Of a stretch of 32,857 bases of DNA, positions 15,667-23,237 are shown piece by piece. Below the pieces are notes generated by a model, which was not told the origin of the DNA, searched no databases, and was given only the letters and a program-made list of their open reading frames with translations. The DNA is taken from contig JAUNMW010000007.1 of the NCBI GenBank assembly GCA_030537395.1, positions 13,175-46,031 of the forward strand, read 5' to 3'. How positions within the stretch are numbered: the stretch's first letter is position 1; each line of letters opens with the position of its first letter. The stretch is from Clostridia bacterium (GTDB lineage: Bacteria; Bacillota; Clostridia; Christensenellales; Aristaeellaceae). Position numbers and translations under genes: made by a program.

Positions 15667-16400
15667 ACCTCCTCGCCTCCGTCGTCCGTCAGCTCCAGGA
15701 ACAGTTCTTCCAGGCTGGCTCCCACTTCGCCGGAGCGCAGCTCTTCCAACGTGCCCTGCGCCGCCAATTTGCCGTGGGCCACCACGCCGATACGGGTGCA
15801 CAGCTTTTCCGCCACCTCCAGCACGTGGGTGGAGAAGAATACCGTGTTGCCGGCCTGGCAGTGGCGAATCATTTCTTCCTTCAAAAGATGCGCCGCACGG
15901 GGGTCCAGGCCGCCCAGGGGTTCATCCAGAATCCAGATGGGCGGATTGTGAATCAGCGCGCCGATGACCACCAGCTTCTGCTTCATGCCCTTGGAATAGG
16001 AGCGAATCTGATTGTTGATCGCGTCCTCCAGGGAGAAAATGCTCAGGTACTTTTCAATGTGCGCCTTCCGCTGCTGGGCGCTCACCTGGTAAATATCCGC
16101 CATAAAATTCAGGTATTCCATGCCGCTGAGCCGATCGTAGAGGTCGTTGCCGTCCGGCACGAAGCCGATCAGCCGCTGTGCCTGAAGGCGCTCGGAATCC
16201 ATCCGGTGACCCGCCATGGTGATGTCGCCGGAATCGGGCCGCAATATGCCCGTCATCATTTTGATGGTGGTGGTTTTGCCCGCGCCGTTGGGCCCGATGA
16301 AGCCGTACAGCTCGCCGCCCTCAATGTGCAGAGTCAAATCGTCCACGGCCTTTTTGTTGTTCTTGGCGTAGGTTTTGGTAATATGCTGTAAATCAATCAT
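15663..16400 (-). CDS. ABC transporter ATP-binding protein
   Basis: This ATPase would power the coupled ABC-2 membrane protein. The 245-aa protein carries Walker A GPNGAGKTT (about 35-43), the signature YSKGMKQKL, Walker B WILDEPLGGLDP, and the switch histidine in FFSTHVLE. The order and length are those of single-domain exporter ATPases of the CcmA/YxlF kind. ATG 16400 follows AGGAGGG by eight bases and gives a normal N-terminus (MIDLQHITKTY). The 61 extra residues of the longer frame overlap the promoter. A good promoter lies 30-57 bases upstream, so the two-gene unit has its own control, with a leader of about 20 nt and no sign of a riboswitch. Confidence 0.93.
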   Translation of the reverse strand: MIDLQHITKTYAKNNKKAVDDLTLHIEGGELYGFIGPNGAGKTTTIKMMTGILRPDSGDITMAGHRMDSERLQAQRLIGFVPDGNDLYDRLSGMEYLNFMADIYQVSAQQRKAHIEKYLSIFSLEDAINNQIRSYSKGMKQKLVVIGALIHNPPIWILDEPLGGLDPRAAHLLKEEMIRHCQAGNTVFFSTHVLEVAEKLCTRIGVVAHGKLAAQGTLEELRSGEVGASLEELFLELTDDGGEEV

Positions 16401-16428
16401 GACAAATCCCTCCTTTATGGATGGGCCT

Positions 16429-16457
16429 ATCATAGCAGGCTGGAAAAGAAAAGGCAA
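16429..16457 (-). promoter_or_regulatory. Sigma-A promoter of the ABC exporter operon
   Basis: On the minus strand, TTGCCT (16457-16452), a 17-bp spacer and TATGAT (16434-16429). Transcription would start about 22 bases before the ATPase start codon. Confidence 0.7.
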
Positions 16458-16530
16458 GGGGATTTGCACCAAAGATACATTTTTGCGTTCCAAATGACAA
16501 AGAATGCGAAAGAATGAGATGATGCTGATA

Positions 16531-16581
16531 AAGAAAAGCATTGCCGGAAGATACGCTTTCAAACGCTTCCTCCGGCAATGC
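16531..16581 (-). terminator. Intrinsic terminator of the SH3b-protein gene
   Basis: On the minus strand, GCATTGCCGGA (16581-16571) pairs with TCCGGCAATGC (16548-16538). A possible inner GGAAG/CTTCC pairing adds to it, and TTTTCTT follows (16537-16531). It starts about 50 bases after the stop. Confidence 0.82.
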
Positions 16582-16631
16582 AAGCTTATATTGAATACAC
16601 TTATGTGGAATGAAAATTTACCTCTTGTAAG

Positions 16632-18821
16632 TTATTGTTCTTTGATCCTTTCGATGCAGCTCGTTCTGATCCACACTGCAGCTCCATCCACTTCGATCTG
16701 GGCGTAGCCGTTTTGGGTTCTCGCCAAAGGAAATGCTTCTCCAATGAACAAATTGCATACAGCCCGCGCGTTGGCGTTTGGCTCAGCATAGGCGAAGCAG
16801 TTGACTGTGATGCGGGCAAGACTTCCGTCCCCGCCGGGCGTGCCGTAGGTGTAGGGAACCCGGGGAGAGGTGCCGGTGATACGGATATAGCCGGTATCCT
16901 CCCCCGCCTGCACGTGCAGCCAATCCTCGGAAAGGCCCATGACGGTGACCTGGACCCCATTGGGCAGCAGGCGGATCACCGCGCTGTCGGTGGATTGCCC
17001 GGCCCGCAGGTTCAGGCCGGTGCCGGACGGATTATCGATGGTCACGACGGGCTGGGCGGATACGATTTGATTTGCCGCTTCTTGGAAAGCGAGATATTTT
17101 GCCTCCATGTACCCTTCCGTGTTTCCGATGCGCACATGCGCCCATTCCGCGCCGTCCTTGTTATCAGGCAGCACCACGGCCACCGTGCCGTTGTAGTATT
17201 TCCCCAGGGAATCGGCACTGCCATAGGCATTTTTACGAAGATGCAGCCGTTCCTTGGCATCGGGATTGTTTACAACTGCCGTGTTGTAACCGGCATAATG
17301 CCAATGGCTATCGGATGCCGCAAGGGGCTGCGTGTTCTGCCTGGCCGTGGCGTTCAGCGTGATCACCATCATTTCATCGGCTTTTTGGCCGGTGGCCGCG
17401 TGAATGGGGCACAGGCCGATGACGGCGGTATTGGTGGGAAGGGACGCGGCCAGCGTAAACACGGTGCGCCAGCCGGAGGCGGCGGGATCCAGCGCGGCGG
17501 AGGGCAGGGAGGATACTGGCACATGATTGGCGTACACCTGATAGCCGGTGATCTTATCGGCGTTCAGGCTGCTCCAGGCGGTGGGGCCGTCCACCGTGAC
17601 GGTGATGTTGGCGGTGACGCCGTACAGCAGGGTCATTTCCGCTTTGGCGGTATAATCCTTCCCCAGGTAGGACGCGGAAAAGGCTTGCTCATGGGTGGCT
17701 CTGGAGACAGCGGACGCGGGCACGAAGCCCCGCACGGCCTGGCCCTGGCCGATGATTTCCACATACACCCAATTGCCCATGGAAGCCAGCCACTTGACGC
17801 CGCTTTGTCCGGCGTTTACCATGCGGACGCGGGTTTGACTGTTCAGGGGGTCGTCGGTCAGGAAGGTGTTGGCGGTGATCACAGCATCCTCATAGGCGAA
17901 GGAGAGGGGCCCCACATTGGCATTCTTGGGCAGGGCGCTTTGATCGATCCAGCCAAAGCGCATCTGGCTGGAGGAAATGGCGTACTGGATCAGGATATAG
18001 CCCTTTTCGCTGCCGAACACCTGGATCCAATCATTGGTGGACACGGAGGCTTTGCCGCCCGCCGCCCGCTCGTATTCCGCGCCGGGACCGGAATAAACCG
18101 GGAATTTCTGCCCGCCGGTAAATTTGATTTTCTGAGCGGTCAGCTCCCCCATGGGAATGGCGGGCGGGGCGGTCAGCTTTTTCCGAGCTTCCTTGAGCGT
18201 TTTGGGGAACGCGGCGTAGCTGAAATACCGCAGATTGGTTTCCACGGTGCCGTAGGCCGTGCCCTCATAAGTGCCCTCATGGGAGTAAGCCAGGGAGTCC
18301 GAAGTTACCAGCACCTCTTCCCAGCCGTGATCCACGCAGGCGAGCTTCAGATGGAACTGGCCGCTTTTATTCACCGAGAAGTAGAGAAGATGGTCGTGCT
18401 GTTCCTCATAATCTGCACGGGTGAACATGAGGCTGAACCCTTCGCCGATGTTTTTTATCTGCCCATTGAATAGCTGAAAGTCCCCGCTGTTATACCGGAG
18501 AACAAAGAACCCTTCGCCCTGGACGATGGCGTTATCCGTTTTCAGCCAGTAATCGAAATGGCCGTTTTTCTGCTCGAAGCCGTACAGCACATTATGGCCT
18601 TCCTTCTGGGCCACGGCGAAAAAGTAGGTGCCGCCCGCCGTGTTTTCCACCAGGATGGAGGCGGATTCCCCGATAGTCCAGCCGTTGAAGGAGGAAGCGG
18701 AAAAGAATTCCTTCACTTCATAAGGCATCCAATCCGCTTTGATCGCGGCCCCGTCCGCCAGGGCGGGCACACAGCCGCAGAATAAAACCAAACACAGCAG
18801 AAAAGCTACGATACGTTTCAT
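16632..18821 (-). CDS. Secreted protein with five SH3b-like domains
   Basis: The 729-aa protein begins with a Sec signal (MKRIVAFLLCLVLF and onward, probable cleavage after ALA22). SH3b-like modules, which usually bind cell wall or other ligands, are visible at roughly 228-297, 308-373, 545-610 (LHLRKNAYGSADSLGKYY), 625-680 (LNLRAGQSTDSAVIRLLPNG) and 682-727. Residues 25-225 and 378-520 are beta-rich and not recognised. No catalytic domain is evident, so a wall-associated sensor or scaffold is more likely than a hydrolase. ATG 18821 follows AAGGAG and starts the signal peptide; the longer frame to 18884 is leader. The gene lies next to an ECF sigma/anti-sigma pair and carries the same ECF-type promoter, so it is a likely target of that sigma factor. 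Confidence 0.85.
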   Translation of the reverse strand: MKRIVAFLLCLVLFCGCVPALADGAAIKADWMPYEVKEFFSASSFNGWTIGESASILVENTAGGTYFFAVAQKEGHNVLYGFEQKNGHFDYWLKTDNAIVQGEGFFVLRYNSGDFQLFNGQIKNIGEGFSLMFTRADYEEQHDHLLYFSVNKSGQFHLKLACVDHGWEEVLVTSDSLAYSHEGTYEGTAYGTVETNLRYFSYAAFPKTLKEARKKLTAPPAIPMGELTAQKIKFTGGQKFPVYSGPGAEYERAAGGKASVSTNDWIQVFGSEKGYILIQYAISSSQMRFGWIDQSALPKNANVGPLSFAYEDAVITANTFLTDDPLNSQTRVRMVNAGQSGVKWLASMGNWVYVEIIGQGQAVRGFVPASAVSRATHEQAFSASYLGKDYTAKAEMTLLYGVTANITVTVDGPTAWSSLNADKITGYQVYANHVPVSSLPSAALDPAASGWRTVFTLAASLPTNTAVIGLCPIHAATGQKADEMMVITLNATARQNTQPLAASDSHWHYAGYNTAVVNNPDAKERLHLRKNAYGSADSLGKYYNGTVAVVLPDNKDGAEWAHVRIGNTEGYMEAKYLAFQEAANQIVSAQPVVTIDNPSGTGLNLRAGQSTDSAVIRLLPNGVQVTVMGLSEDWLHVQAGEDTGYIRITGTSPRVPYTYGTPGGDGSLARITVNCFAYAEPNANARAVCNLFIGEAFPLARTQNGYAQIEVDGAAVWIRTSCIERIKEQ

Positions 18822-18930
18822 GATGATGCTCTCCTTTTCATGGAAGGGAGGTCCCCTTCGGTGATACCCCGCCGATTGGAACATCGGCCTGCATGCTCAG
18901 CGCTGTCCTGTTCAGCGGGTGTTCACTCAT

Positions 18931-18960
18931 AATGACAAGGGAGAAGGGGGAATTGTTTCA
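18931..18960 (-). promoter_or_regulatory. ECF-type promoter of the SH3b-protein gene
   Basis: On the minus strand the sequence reads TGAAACAATT, 12 bases, then TTGTCATT. The AAC-containing -35 is typical of ECF sigma factors. The sigma-factor operon has the same arrangement (TGTAACAATT, 12 bases, TTGACATT). The leader to the start codon is about 100 nt and holds two small hairpins (18871-18888 and 18901-18917). Confidence 0.6.
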
Positions 18961-19002
18961 TTTTTTTCTTTTTTTCAAAACATTTTAAGTCGGGAAAAGA
19001 TT

Positions 19003-19120
19003 TGAGAGTTGAGAGTTAAGAGTTGAGATATATATTGCTCAAAGAAGTAACGCATCGGATAAACACTGGATGGATCAGACTATATAAAATCTCAACTCTC
19101 AACTTTTAACTCTCAACTCC
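19003..19120. repeat. Heptad-repeat hairpin element B
   Basis: The left arm (19003-19034) has three GAGTTRA-type 7-bp units ending in GATATAT. The right arm (19081-19120) has four, ending toward the loop in GATTTTA. The enclosed centre of about 45 bp differs from that of element A. The arms match those of element A closely, including the three-versus-four unit asymmetry. The whole gap 18822-19160 holds only this element, the SH3b promoter and leader, and a small GCGC hairpin at 19126-19142. Confidence 0.8.
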
Positions 19121-19160
19121 CTTATAAGCGCAAAGCGCTTTTTGCAATCATGCAAATAGC

Positions 19161-20228
19161 TTAATCCGAAATTTTTTTAACGCTCTGCGCCAATACCAGC
19201 TCATCCCCGGCTGTGGAATGCAGGGAGAAGCTGTGGCCGTCCAGCACCCAGGTGAGGGTGACGCCGGAGGAATCCTCCATGCGCAAGGCCACGACGCCGT
19301 CCCACTGTACATAGGAAATTTCCGCGTTTTCCGGCACGTCCAGCAGCTCATCCCGCTCATATTCGGTGAATATCCATTCCTGCTCGCCGCTGCGCCAGGT
19401 GACGCGCTGCCAGCCGTCTCCCGTTTCCAGGACGAATGTACCATCAGCGGGCAGGGAGAAGGGGAAGTAGCTGCCGCTCCACCCCTCGGGCACGGAGGCG
19501 GCTAAGGAAATAGGCGCTTCGGTGGGCATTACTGGTTCCGGCGTTGCTGTGGGTTTGGCGGTAGGCGTTGGTGCAGGCGTTTCGGTTGGTTCGGCGGTAG
19601 GAACCGGTGAGGGTTTCTCCGTCAGCGCTTCCGTGGGCGCGTCGGTAGGCGCATCAGTAGGCCGCAATGTGGGTGTGGAAGTGGGGGCTTCCGTAGGCGT
19701 TTCAGTCTCTTGCGGCATATTAGTGGGTAATGATGCTTGAAATTCGGTTATATTTGGAGTGATAGTGGGAGAAATTGTTCCGTTTAAATCGATTATTTCG
19801 GTTTCCGTGGGAATTTGTTCTTCTTTGCTGTCCTCCGCCGGGATCACGGTGGGTTCCGGCGTGACGGGTGCCGCCGTTTCGATCGGCGCGGGGGAATCCG
19901 TAGGCACAGGAGAGTAATAGGGGACCACGGAAGAGGTGGGGGGCTGAACCTGGATGATGTTGTCCGGCTGGGAACGGTTCAGGGAGAAAATCACCAGCCC
20001 CACCACTACGGCTACCGCCGCGGCGATACGCAGGTAAGTATACACTGGGCTGGAGGCCTTTCGGGTATTCCTGCGGATCAGGCTCAGGGCGGTGCGGCGA
20101 TGATGGCGGTATAGATCCTCCGCCTGGCGGATTTCGGAACGGGAAAGACTGCCCTCCAGTTCGTCCGTTTCCTCTTGGGCTAATTCTTCCAAAGCTTGCC
20201 GCAGCAATTCTTCTTCCCGTTTCATCAT
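19161..20228 (-). CDS. Membrane-anchored anti-sigma-like protein with Pro/Thr linker
   Basis: The 355-aa protein is arranged as a cytosolic N-terminal part (1-62), one transmembrane helix (about 66-83), an extracellular Pro/Thr/Glu-rich linker (about 95-245) and a compact C-terminal domain (246-355). The linker carries APT/EPT-like repeats. The C-terminal domain resembles DUF4367-type domains of anti-sigma proteins, with the ending ELVLAQSVKKISD. Its ATG overlaps the sigma-factor stop (ATGA). This gene order and topology are typical of a regulator that holds its ECF sigma factor at the membrane until a signal arrives. The N-terminal part lacks an obvious zinc-binding HxxxCxxC motif, so the sigma-binding mode is not identified. 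The role is inferred mainly from context. Confidence 0.78.
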   Translation of the reverse strand: MMKREEELLRQALEELAQEETDELEGSLSRSEIRQAEDLYRHHRRTALSLIRRNTRKASSPVYTYLRIAAAVAVVVGLVIFSLNRSQPDNIIQVQPPTSSVVPYYSPVPTDSPAPIETAAPVTPEPTVIPAEDSKEEQIPTETEIIDLNGTISPTITPNITEFQASLPTNMPQETETPTEAPTSTPTLRPTDAPTDAPTEALTEKPSPVPTAEPTETPAPTPTAKPTATPEPVMPTEAPISLAASVPEGWSGSYFPFSLPADGTFVLETGDGWQRVTWRSGEQEWIFTEYERDELLDVPENAEISYVQWDGVVALRMEDSSGVTLTWVLDGHSFSLHSTAGDELVLAQSVKKISD

Positions 20229-20776
20229 TCCGCCCCCTGCCCATTCAATGCTTGCGCCAAATGCTGCCGCGCCCGGGAAAGATGCACCCGCACGGATACG
20301 GCCCGGATGCCCAGCGCCTCGCCGATTTCCTGCTCCGTCATGTCCCGGAAGTATTTCATCATCATGATGTCCTTTTCCCGGGGCGGCAGAGTGCGGATGG
20401 CGTCCTTGACACGTGCTACTCCCGCCTGCTCCAGCAGCCGGTCGTCCGTCCGGCTCGTGTCGGCGATCTGGTCAAAGGTCACATCCCCCGGAAGCTGCAT
20501 CCGCTTGCCCTTGTTCAGCATAGTAATGGCGGTGTGCTTAATAGTAATGACAACGTAGGAGCGCAGTTTGTTGCATTCCATGACGCGAAGGAGCGAAATT
20601 TTTTTCATCAAAGCGATCAGGGCGTCGCTCACCGCGTCCTCCGCCGCTTCGCTTTGGTTCAGAATCCGCATCGCCTGAGCGTACATGAGCCGATGATATT
20701 GGGTGTACAGGCCTTCTATAAAAGCCCTGTCATCCTCGTTTTCAATCAGCAGAAACACAAGGGGCAGCAAGTTCAT
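20225..20776 (-). CDS. ECF-family RNA polymerase sigma factor
   Basis: The 183-aa protein has sigma region 2 near residues 17-60 (FIEGLYTQYHRLMYAQAMRI, then AEDAVSDALIALM). Region 4 lies near 125-178, with LPPREKDIMMMKYF and the helix-turn-helix TEQEIGEALGIRAVSVRVHL. The N-terminus LLPLVFLLIENEDDRAFIE is typical of a Firmicutes ECF group. ATG 20776 was chosen because AAGG lies six bases upstream and residues before it in the longer frame overlap the promoter. It forms an operon with the anti-sigma-like gene. Both a sigma-A promoter and an overlapping ECF-type promoter precede it, which points to basal expression plus self-activation. Its neighbour, the SH3b gene, has the same ECF-type sites. 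Confidence 0.9.
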   Translation of the reverse strand: MNLLPLVFLLIENEDDRAFIEGLYTQYHRLMYAQAMRILNQSEAAEDAVSDALIALMKKISLLRVMECNKLRSYVVITIKHTAITMLNKGKRMQLPGDVTFDQIADTSRTDDRLLEQAGVARVKDAIRTLPPREKDIMMMKYFRDMTEQEIGEALGIRAVSVRVHLSRARQHLAQALNGQGAE

Positions 20777-20813
20777 CCCACGCCTTCTTTGGTAATCGAA
20801 TGTCCACTTTTTC

Positions 20814-20842
20814 AGTATAGGAAGGATAGAACAAAATGTCAA
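20814..20842 (-). promoter_or_regulatory. Sigma-A promoter of the sigma/anti-sigma operon
   Basis: On the minus strand, a perfect TTGACA (20842-20837), a 17-bp spacer and TATACT (20819-20814). The leader is about 30 nt. Confidence 0.8.
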
Positions 20843-20864
20843 TCGCAGAGGAGAAATTGTTACA
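20835..20864 (-). promoter_or_regulatory. Overlapping ECF-type autoregulatory promoter
   Basis: On the minus strand, TGTAACAATT (20864-20855), 12 bases, then TTGACATT (20842-20835). It matches the SH3b-gene promoter at 21 of 30 positions with the same spacing. Its -10 part overlaps the sigma-A -35 box, so the two holoenzymes could not bind at once. Confidence 0.5.
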
Positions 20865-20896
20865 ATTGGATAGCGGTGATTATAAAAAATGAAAGC

Positions 20897-20925
20897 TTTA
20901 TTTCTTTTTCAAATGGTGGTATAAT
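20897..20925 (+). promoter_or_regulatory. Promoter of the mntA-hepT module
   Basis: A perfect TATAAT (20920-20925) is preceded by TGG, an extended -10, with a weak TTTATT -35 box 17 bp upstream. The start codon is about 25 nt after the predicted transcription start. Confidence 0.65.
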
Positions 20926-20957
20926 ATATCCAGAAACCAGGAAGGAGGGATGAGCCT

Positions 20958-21254
20958 ATGTGCTTTACGATGGATGAAATCATTCAGAAATCCGTTCCGG
21001 TAGCCCAAAAATACGGCGTGAAGCGACTGGGCTTATTCGGCTCCTACGCCCGCGGAGAAGCCAAAGAAGAAAGCGATCTTGATTTTTTGATCAATGAAGG
21101 AAACATGCGAGGCCTGATCCAATACATGAGCTTCGTAAACGATCTGGAGGATGCTTTCGGCTGCCATGTAGACGTGGTGATGGACGGTATTCGGGATCAG
21201 GAATTCCTGAATGCCATCAAGAAAGACGAGGTTGTGCTGTATGAAGCGCAGTGA
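20958..21254 (+). CDS. mntA: MntA-type nucleotidyltransferase antitoxin
   Basis: The 98-aa protein is a minimal nucleotidyltransferase. Its active site GSYARGEAKEESDLDFLI (about 29-46) fits the GSx10DxD pattern, and VDVVMDG supplies the third acidic position. In the characterised MntA/HepT systems, the antitoxin inactivates the HEPN toxin by adding AMP to a tyrosine beside the toxin's catalytic motif. AGGAGGG lies nine bases before the ATG. The downstream hepT gene overlaps its 3' end by 14 bases, so the two are translated together. The module has its own promoter and terminator and interrupts a run of minus-strand housekeeping genes, which fits an acquired cassette. Confidence 0.88.
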   Translation: MCFTMDEIIQKSVPVAQKYGVKRLGLFGSYARGEAKEESDLDFLINEGNMRGLIQYMSFVNDLEDAFGCHVDVVMDGIRDQEFLNAIKKDEVVLYEAQ

Positions 21255-21597
21255 CCGGGTGATCCTGCAAAAGATGACGGCCTATTGTGAGGACATCGAT
21301 ATGATCATGGATCGCTTTGGCAGAAGCTTTTCGGATTATGAAGCCGATATTGCTTATCAATACGCGGTGAGCATGTGCGTGATCCAGATCGGCGAATTGG
21401 TTTCCCGTCTTTCGGATGAAACGCTGGCGGCGGCAAAACATATCCCCTGGCGTGCCATCAGAGGCATGCGGAATATTTACGCCCATAATTACGAAAAAAC
21501 CAAACCGGAAACGGTTTGGCAAACGTTGATTGAAGATATTCCAGTTTTGGAAAAGCAATTGCAAACGATCCTTGATGAAACGACGGAAGATGAATAA
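21241..21597 (+). CDS. hepT: HepT-type HEPN ribonuclease toxin
   Basis: This 118-aa all-helical protein belongs to the HEPN/DUF86 toxin family, whose members cut RNA. The motif RNIYAHNY (about 84-91) satisfies both the HEPN catalytic Rx4H and the extended RX4HXY. In the latter, the final Tyr is the residue modified by MntA in studied pairs. Other family features are IQIGELVSRLSDE (45-57) and PWRAIRGMRN. ATG 21241 was chosen over the longer frame at 21211 because GAGG lies about ten bases upstream and the resulting N-terminus (MKRSDRVILQKM) is typical. A hairpin terminator follows 18 bases after the stop. All expected key residues are intact, so the toxin is probably functional. Confidence 0.88.
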   Translation: MKRSDRVILQKMTAYCEDIDMIMDRFGRSFSDYEADIAYQYAVSMCVIQIGELVSRLSDETLAAAKHIPWRAIRGMRNIYAHNYEKTKPETVWQTLIEDIPVLEKQLQTILDETTEDE

Positions 21598-21611
21598 TGG
21601 GAACGCGCCAT

Positions 21612-23234
21612 TTACCCCCGATAGCAGTCGGGGGCTTTTCTTTCGCCCCGGCCCCAGCGTTCCGCGTCATGGAGGCAGGAAATGAGCTGTTCGGTGGTCA
21701 GCTCCCGTTGGCCGAATTTCTCTTCGCCCACGACGCCCGCCATGCCGTGCCACAGGCAGGCCAGGGCCACATCATCAATGTCAAAGGAATCACACAGAAG
21801 CGCGGCCAGGATGCCCGTCAGCGCGTCGCCGCTGCCGCCCTTGGCCAGGGCGGGAGAGCCCACGGTGTTCAGCCGGTAAACCGGGCCGTCTTCCTTGTCG
21901 ATTCGGCAGATCACCGTTACGTCGCCCTTGAGCACGGCGGTGCAAGCATACTTTTCCGCCAGCGCCCGGGCGGTTTTGAATTTGTCGGCCAACACCTGCT
22001 CCATGGGCCAGGAAAGCAATCGGGCCGCTTCCCCGGGGTGAGGGGTGATCACGGCGTTTTTGCCCAGCTTCATTTCGTGCTTTGCCAGCATATTCAGCGC
22101 GTCCGCGTCCCAGACAGAGGGCTTTTCGGGGTTCCATAGCTTCAGTATGTTTTCCCAGGCTTCCTCGCTTTGGCCCAGGCCGCAGCCCAGGGCCAGCACG
22201 TCGCAGGCCGGGGGATTTTTGATTGCTTCTGCAATGTCCGCGCACATGGCATTGGGAACCAGCGTTTGCAGCACGGGCATGATTTCTTTTTCGCAAGCGA
22301 TGGTGGTCAGCCCCGCTCCGGCGGTGACGGCGGCCTTCGCGCACATTGCCGCGGCCCCGGCCATGCCCATGCTTCCAGCATAGATCAGCACGCGCCCACA
22401 GTTGCCCTTATGGGCGTTCAGGGAACGGGCGGGAAGGAGGCTCAGGGCCGGAGGTAAAAGCGTTTCACAGTTCAATTCCATGCCATCCAGCAGCAGCGCG
22501 TTGCTGTTCCAAATCATCATATCCCACAGGCCAATATCCGCCACCACGATTTTGCCTACGGCTTCCCGGTCTTTCGTCAAATATAAACCGGGCTTGGGGG
22601 TGTTGATGGTCACGGTCACGTCGGCGTGCACGTAGGGCCATTCCGCTTCCCCTGTTTTTCCGTTGATGCCGCTGGGAATATCCACGGCGATCACCGGCGG
22701 CATCTGCGCCATGCCCAAATGAAAATCGTGATAGGGGGCCAGGATCATGCGGGAGAGCAGGGGGCTTTCGATACGTCCCCGGAACCCGGTGCCCAGCAGC
22801 GCGTCCACATACCCGTCGAAGGGCTGGTTCGGGCTTTCGCCGTCAAAGGGAAGCTGGCTTTCCGGGAGCGCAGACAAATCCAGAATCTCTTCTTCCTTCA
22901 TAACCAACCGCAGCCATTGCAGATTGGTTTGCGCGTCCGGGGTTTTGGGCTCCCCGTACAGCCATACCTGGGGCCACCCGCCCCGCATTTTGAACAGCCG
23001 GGCGGCGGCTAGGCCGTCCCCGCCGTTGTTGCCCGTGCCGCACAAAAACAGCACCCTTTTCCCACGGCAGTCTCCGCCCAGGGCCTTTTCCAGTTCGTCT
23101 ACCACGGCCTGAGCCGCGTGCTCCATCAAAAGCAGACTGGAAACGCCCAAATCAAAAGCCTTTTGCTCCGTGCGGCGGGTATCCTCCGGGGTCAGCACGG
23201 GAAGGGAGGTCATATCGGAATCGTCGTACAGCAT
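21612..23234 (-). CDS. nnr: Bifunctional NAD(P)HX epimerase / ADP-dependent NAD(P)HX dehydratase
   Basis: The 540-aa fusion repairs hydrated NADH and NADPH. The N-terminal half (about 1-225) is the epimerase, with CGTGNNGGDG (65-74), DALLGTGFRG and AVDIPSGING. The C-terminal half is the ribokinase-fold dehydratase, with HKGNCGRVLIYAGS, LGCGLGQ, ITPHPGEAARLL and the ADP-site AKGGSGDALTGIL. Both active sites look complete and the length is normal for the fusion. An AGGAAGGA ribosome binding site supports the start. It lies three bases after acpS, a pairing common in Firmicutes, and is the last gene of the minus-strand run from 26220. No separate minus-strand terminator is evident. Confidence 0.95.
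   Translation of the reverse strand: MLYDDSDMTSLPVLTPEDTRRTEQKAFDLGVSSLLLMEHAAQAVVDELEKALGGDCRGKRVLFLCGTGNNGGDGLAAARLFKMRGGWPQVWLYGEPKTPDAQTNLQWLRLVMKEEEILDLSALPESQLPFDGESPNQPFDGYVDALLGTGFRGRIESPLLSRMILAPYHDFHLGMAQMPPVIAVDIPSGINGKTGEAEWPYVHADVTVTINTPKPGLYLTKDREAVGKIVVADIGLWDMMIWNSNALLLDGMELNCETLLPPALSLLPARSLNAHKGNCGRVLIYAGSMGMAGAAAMCAKAAVTAGAGLTTIACEKEIMPVLQTLVPNAMCADIAEAIKNPPACDVLALGCGLGQSEEAWENILKLWNPEKPSVWDADALNMLAKHEMKLGKNAVITPHPGEAARLLSWPMEQVLADKFKTARALAEKYACTAVLKGDVTVICRIDKEDGPVYRLNTVGSPALAKGGSGDALTGILAALLCDSFDIDDVALACLWHGMAGVVGEEKFGQRELTTEQLISCLHDAERWGRGERKAPDCYRG
21615..21639 (+). terminator. Terminator of mntA-hepT lying inside the 3' end of nnr
   Basis: CCCCCGA (21615-21621), loop TAGCAG, TCGGGGG (21628-21634), then CTTTTC. 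The hairpin is made from the last codons of the convergent nnr gene (the residues PDCYRG), so one DNA segment is both coding sequence and terminator. Confidence 0.78.
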
Positions 23235-23237
23235 AGA

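Noticed and set aside
13981..15951. Plus-strand frame of 656 codons opposite the ABC exporter
   Set aside because: Antisense shadow rich in Gln, His and Gly. The minus-strand frame has the expected membrane helices and coupling.
16635..18473. Plus-strand frame of 612 codons opposite the SH3b gene
   Set aside because: Antisense shadow with low-complexity composition and no ribosome binding site.
19522..19740. Plus-strand Val/Gly/Ser-rich frame inside the anti-sigma gene
   Set aside because: It is the reverse reading of the Pro/Thr linker repeats. The repeat makes an open antisense frame by chance.
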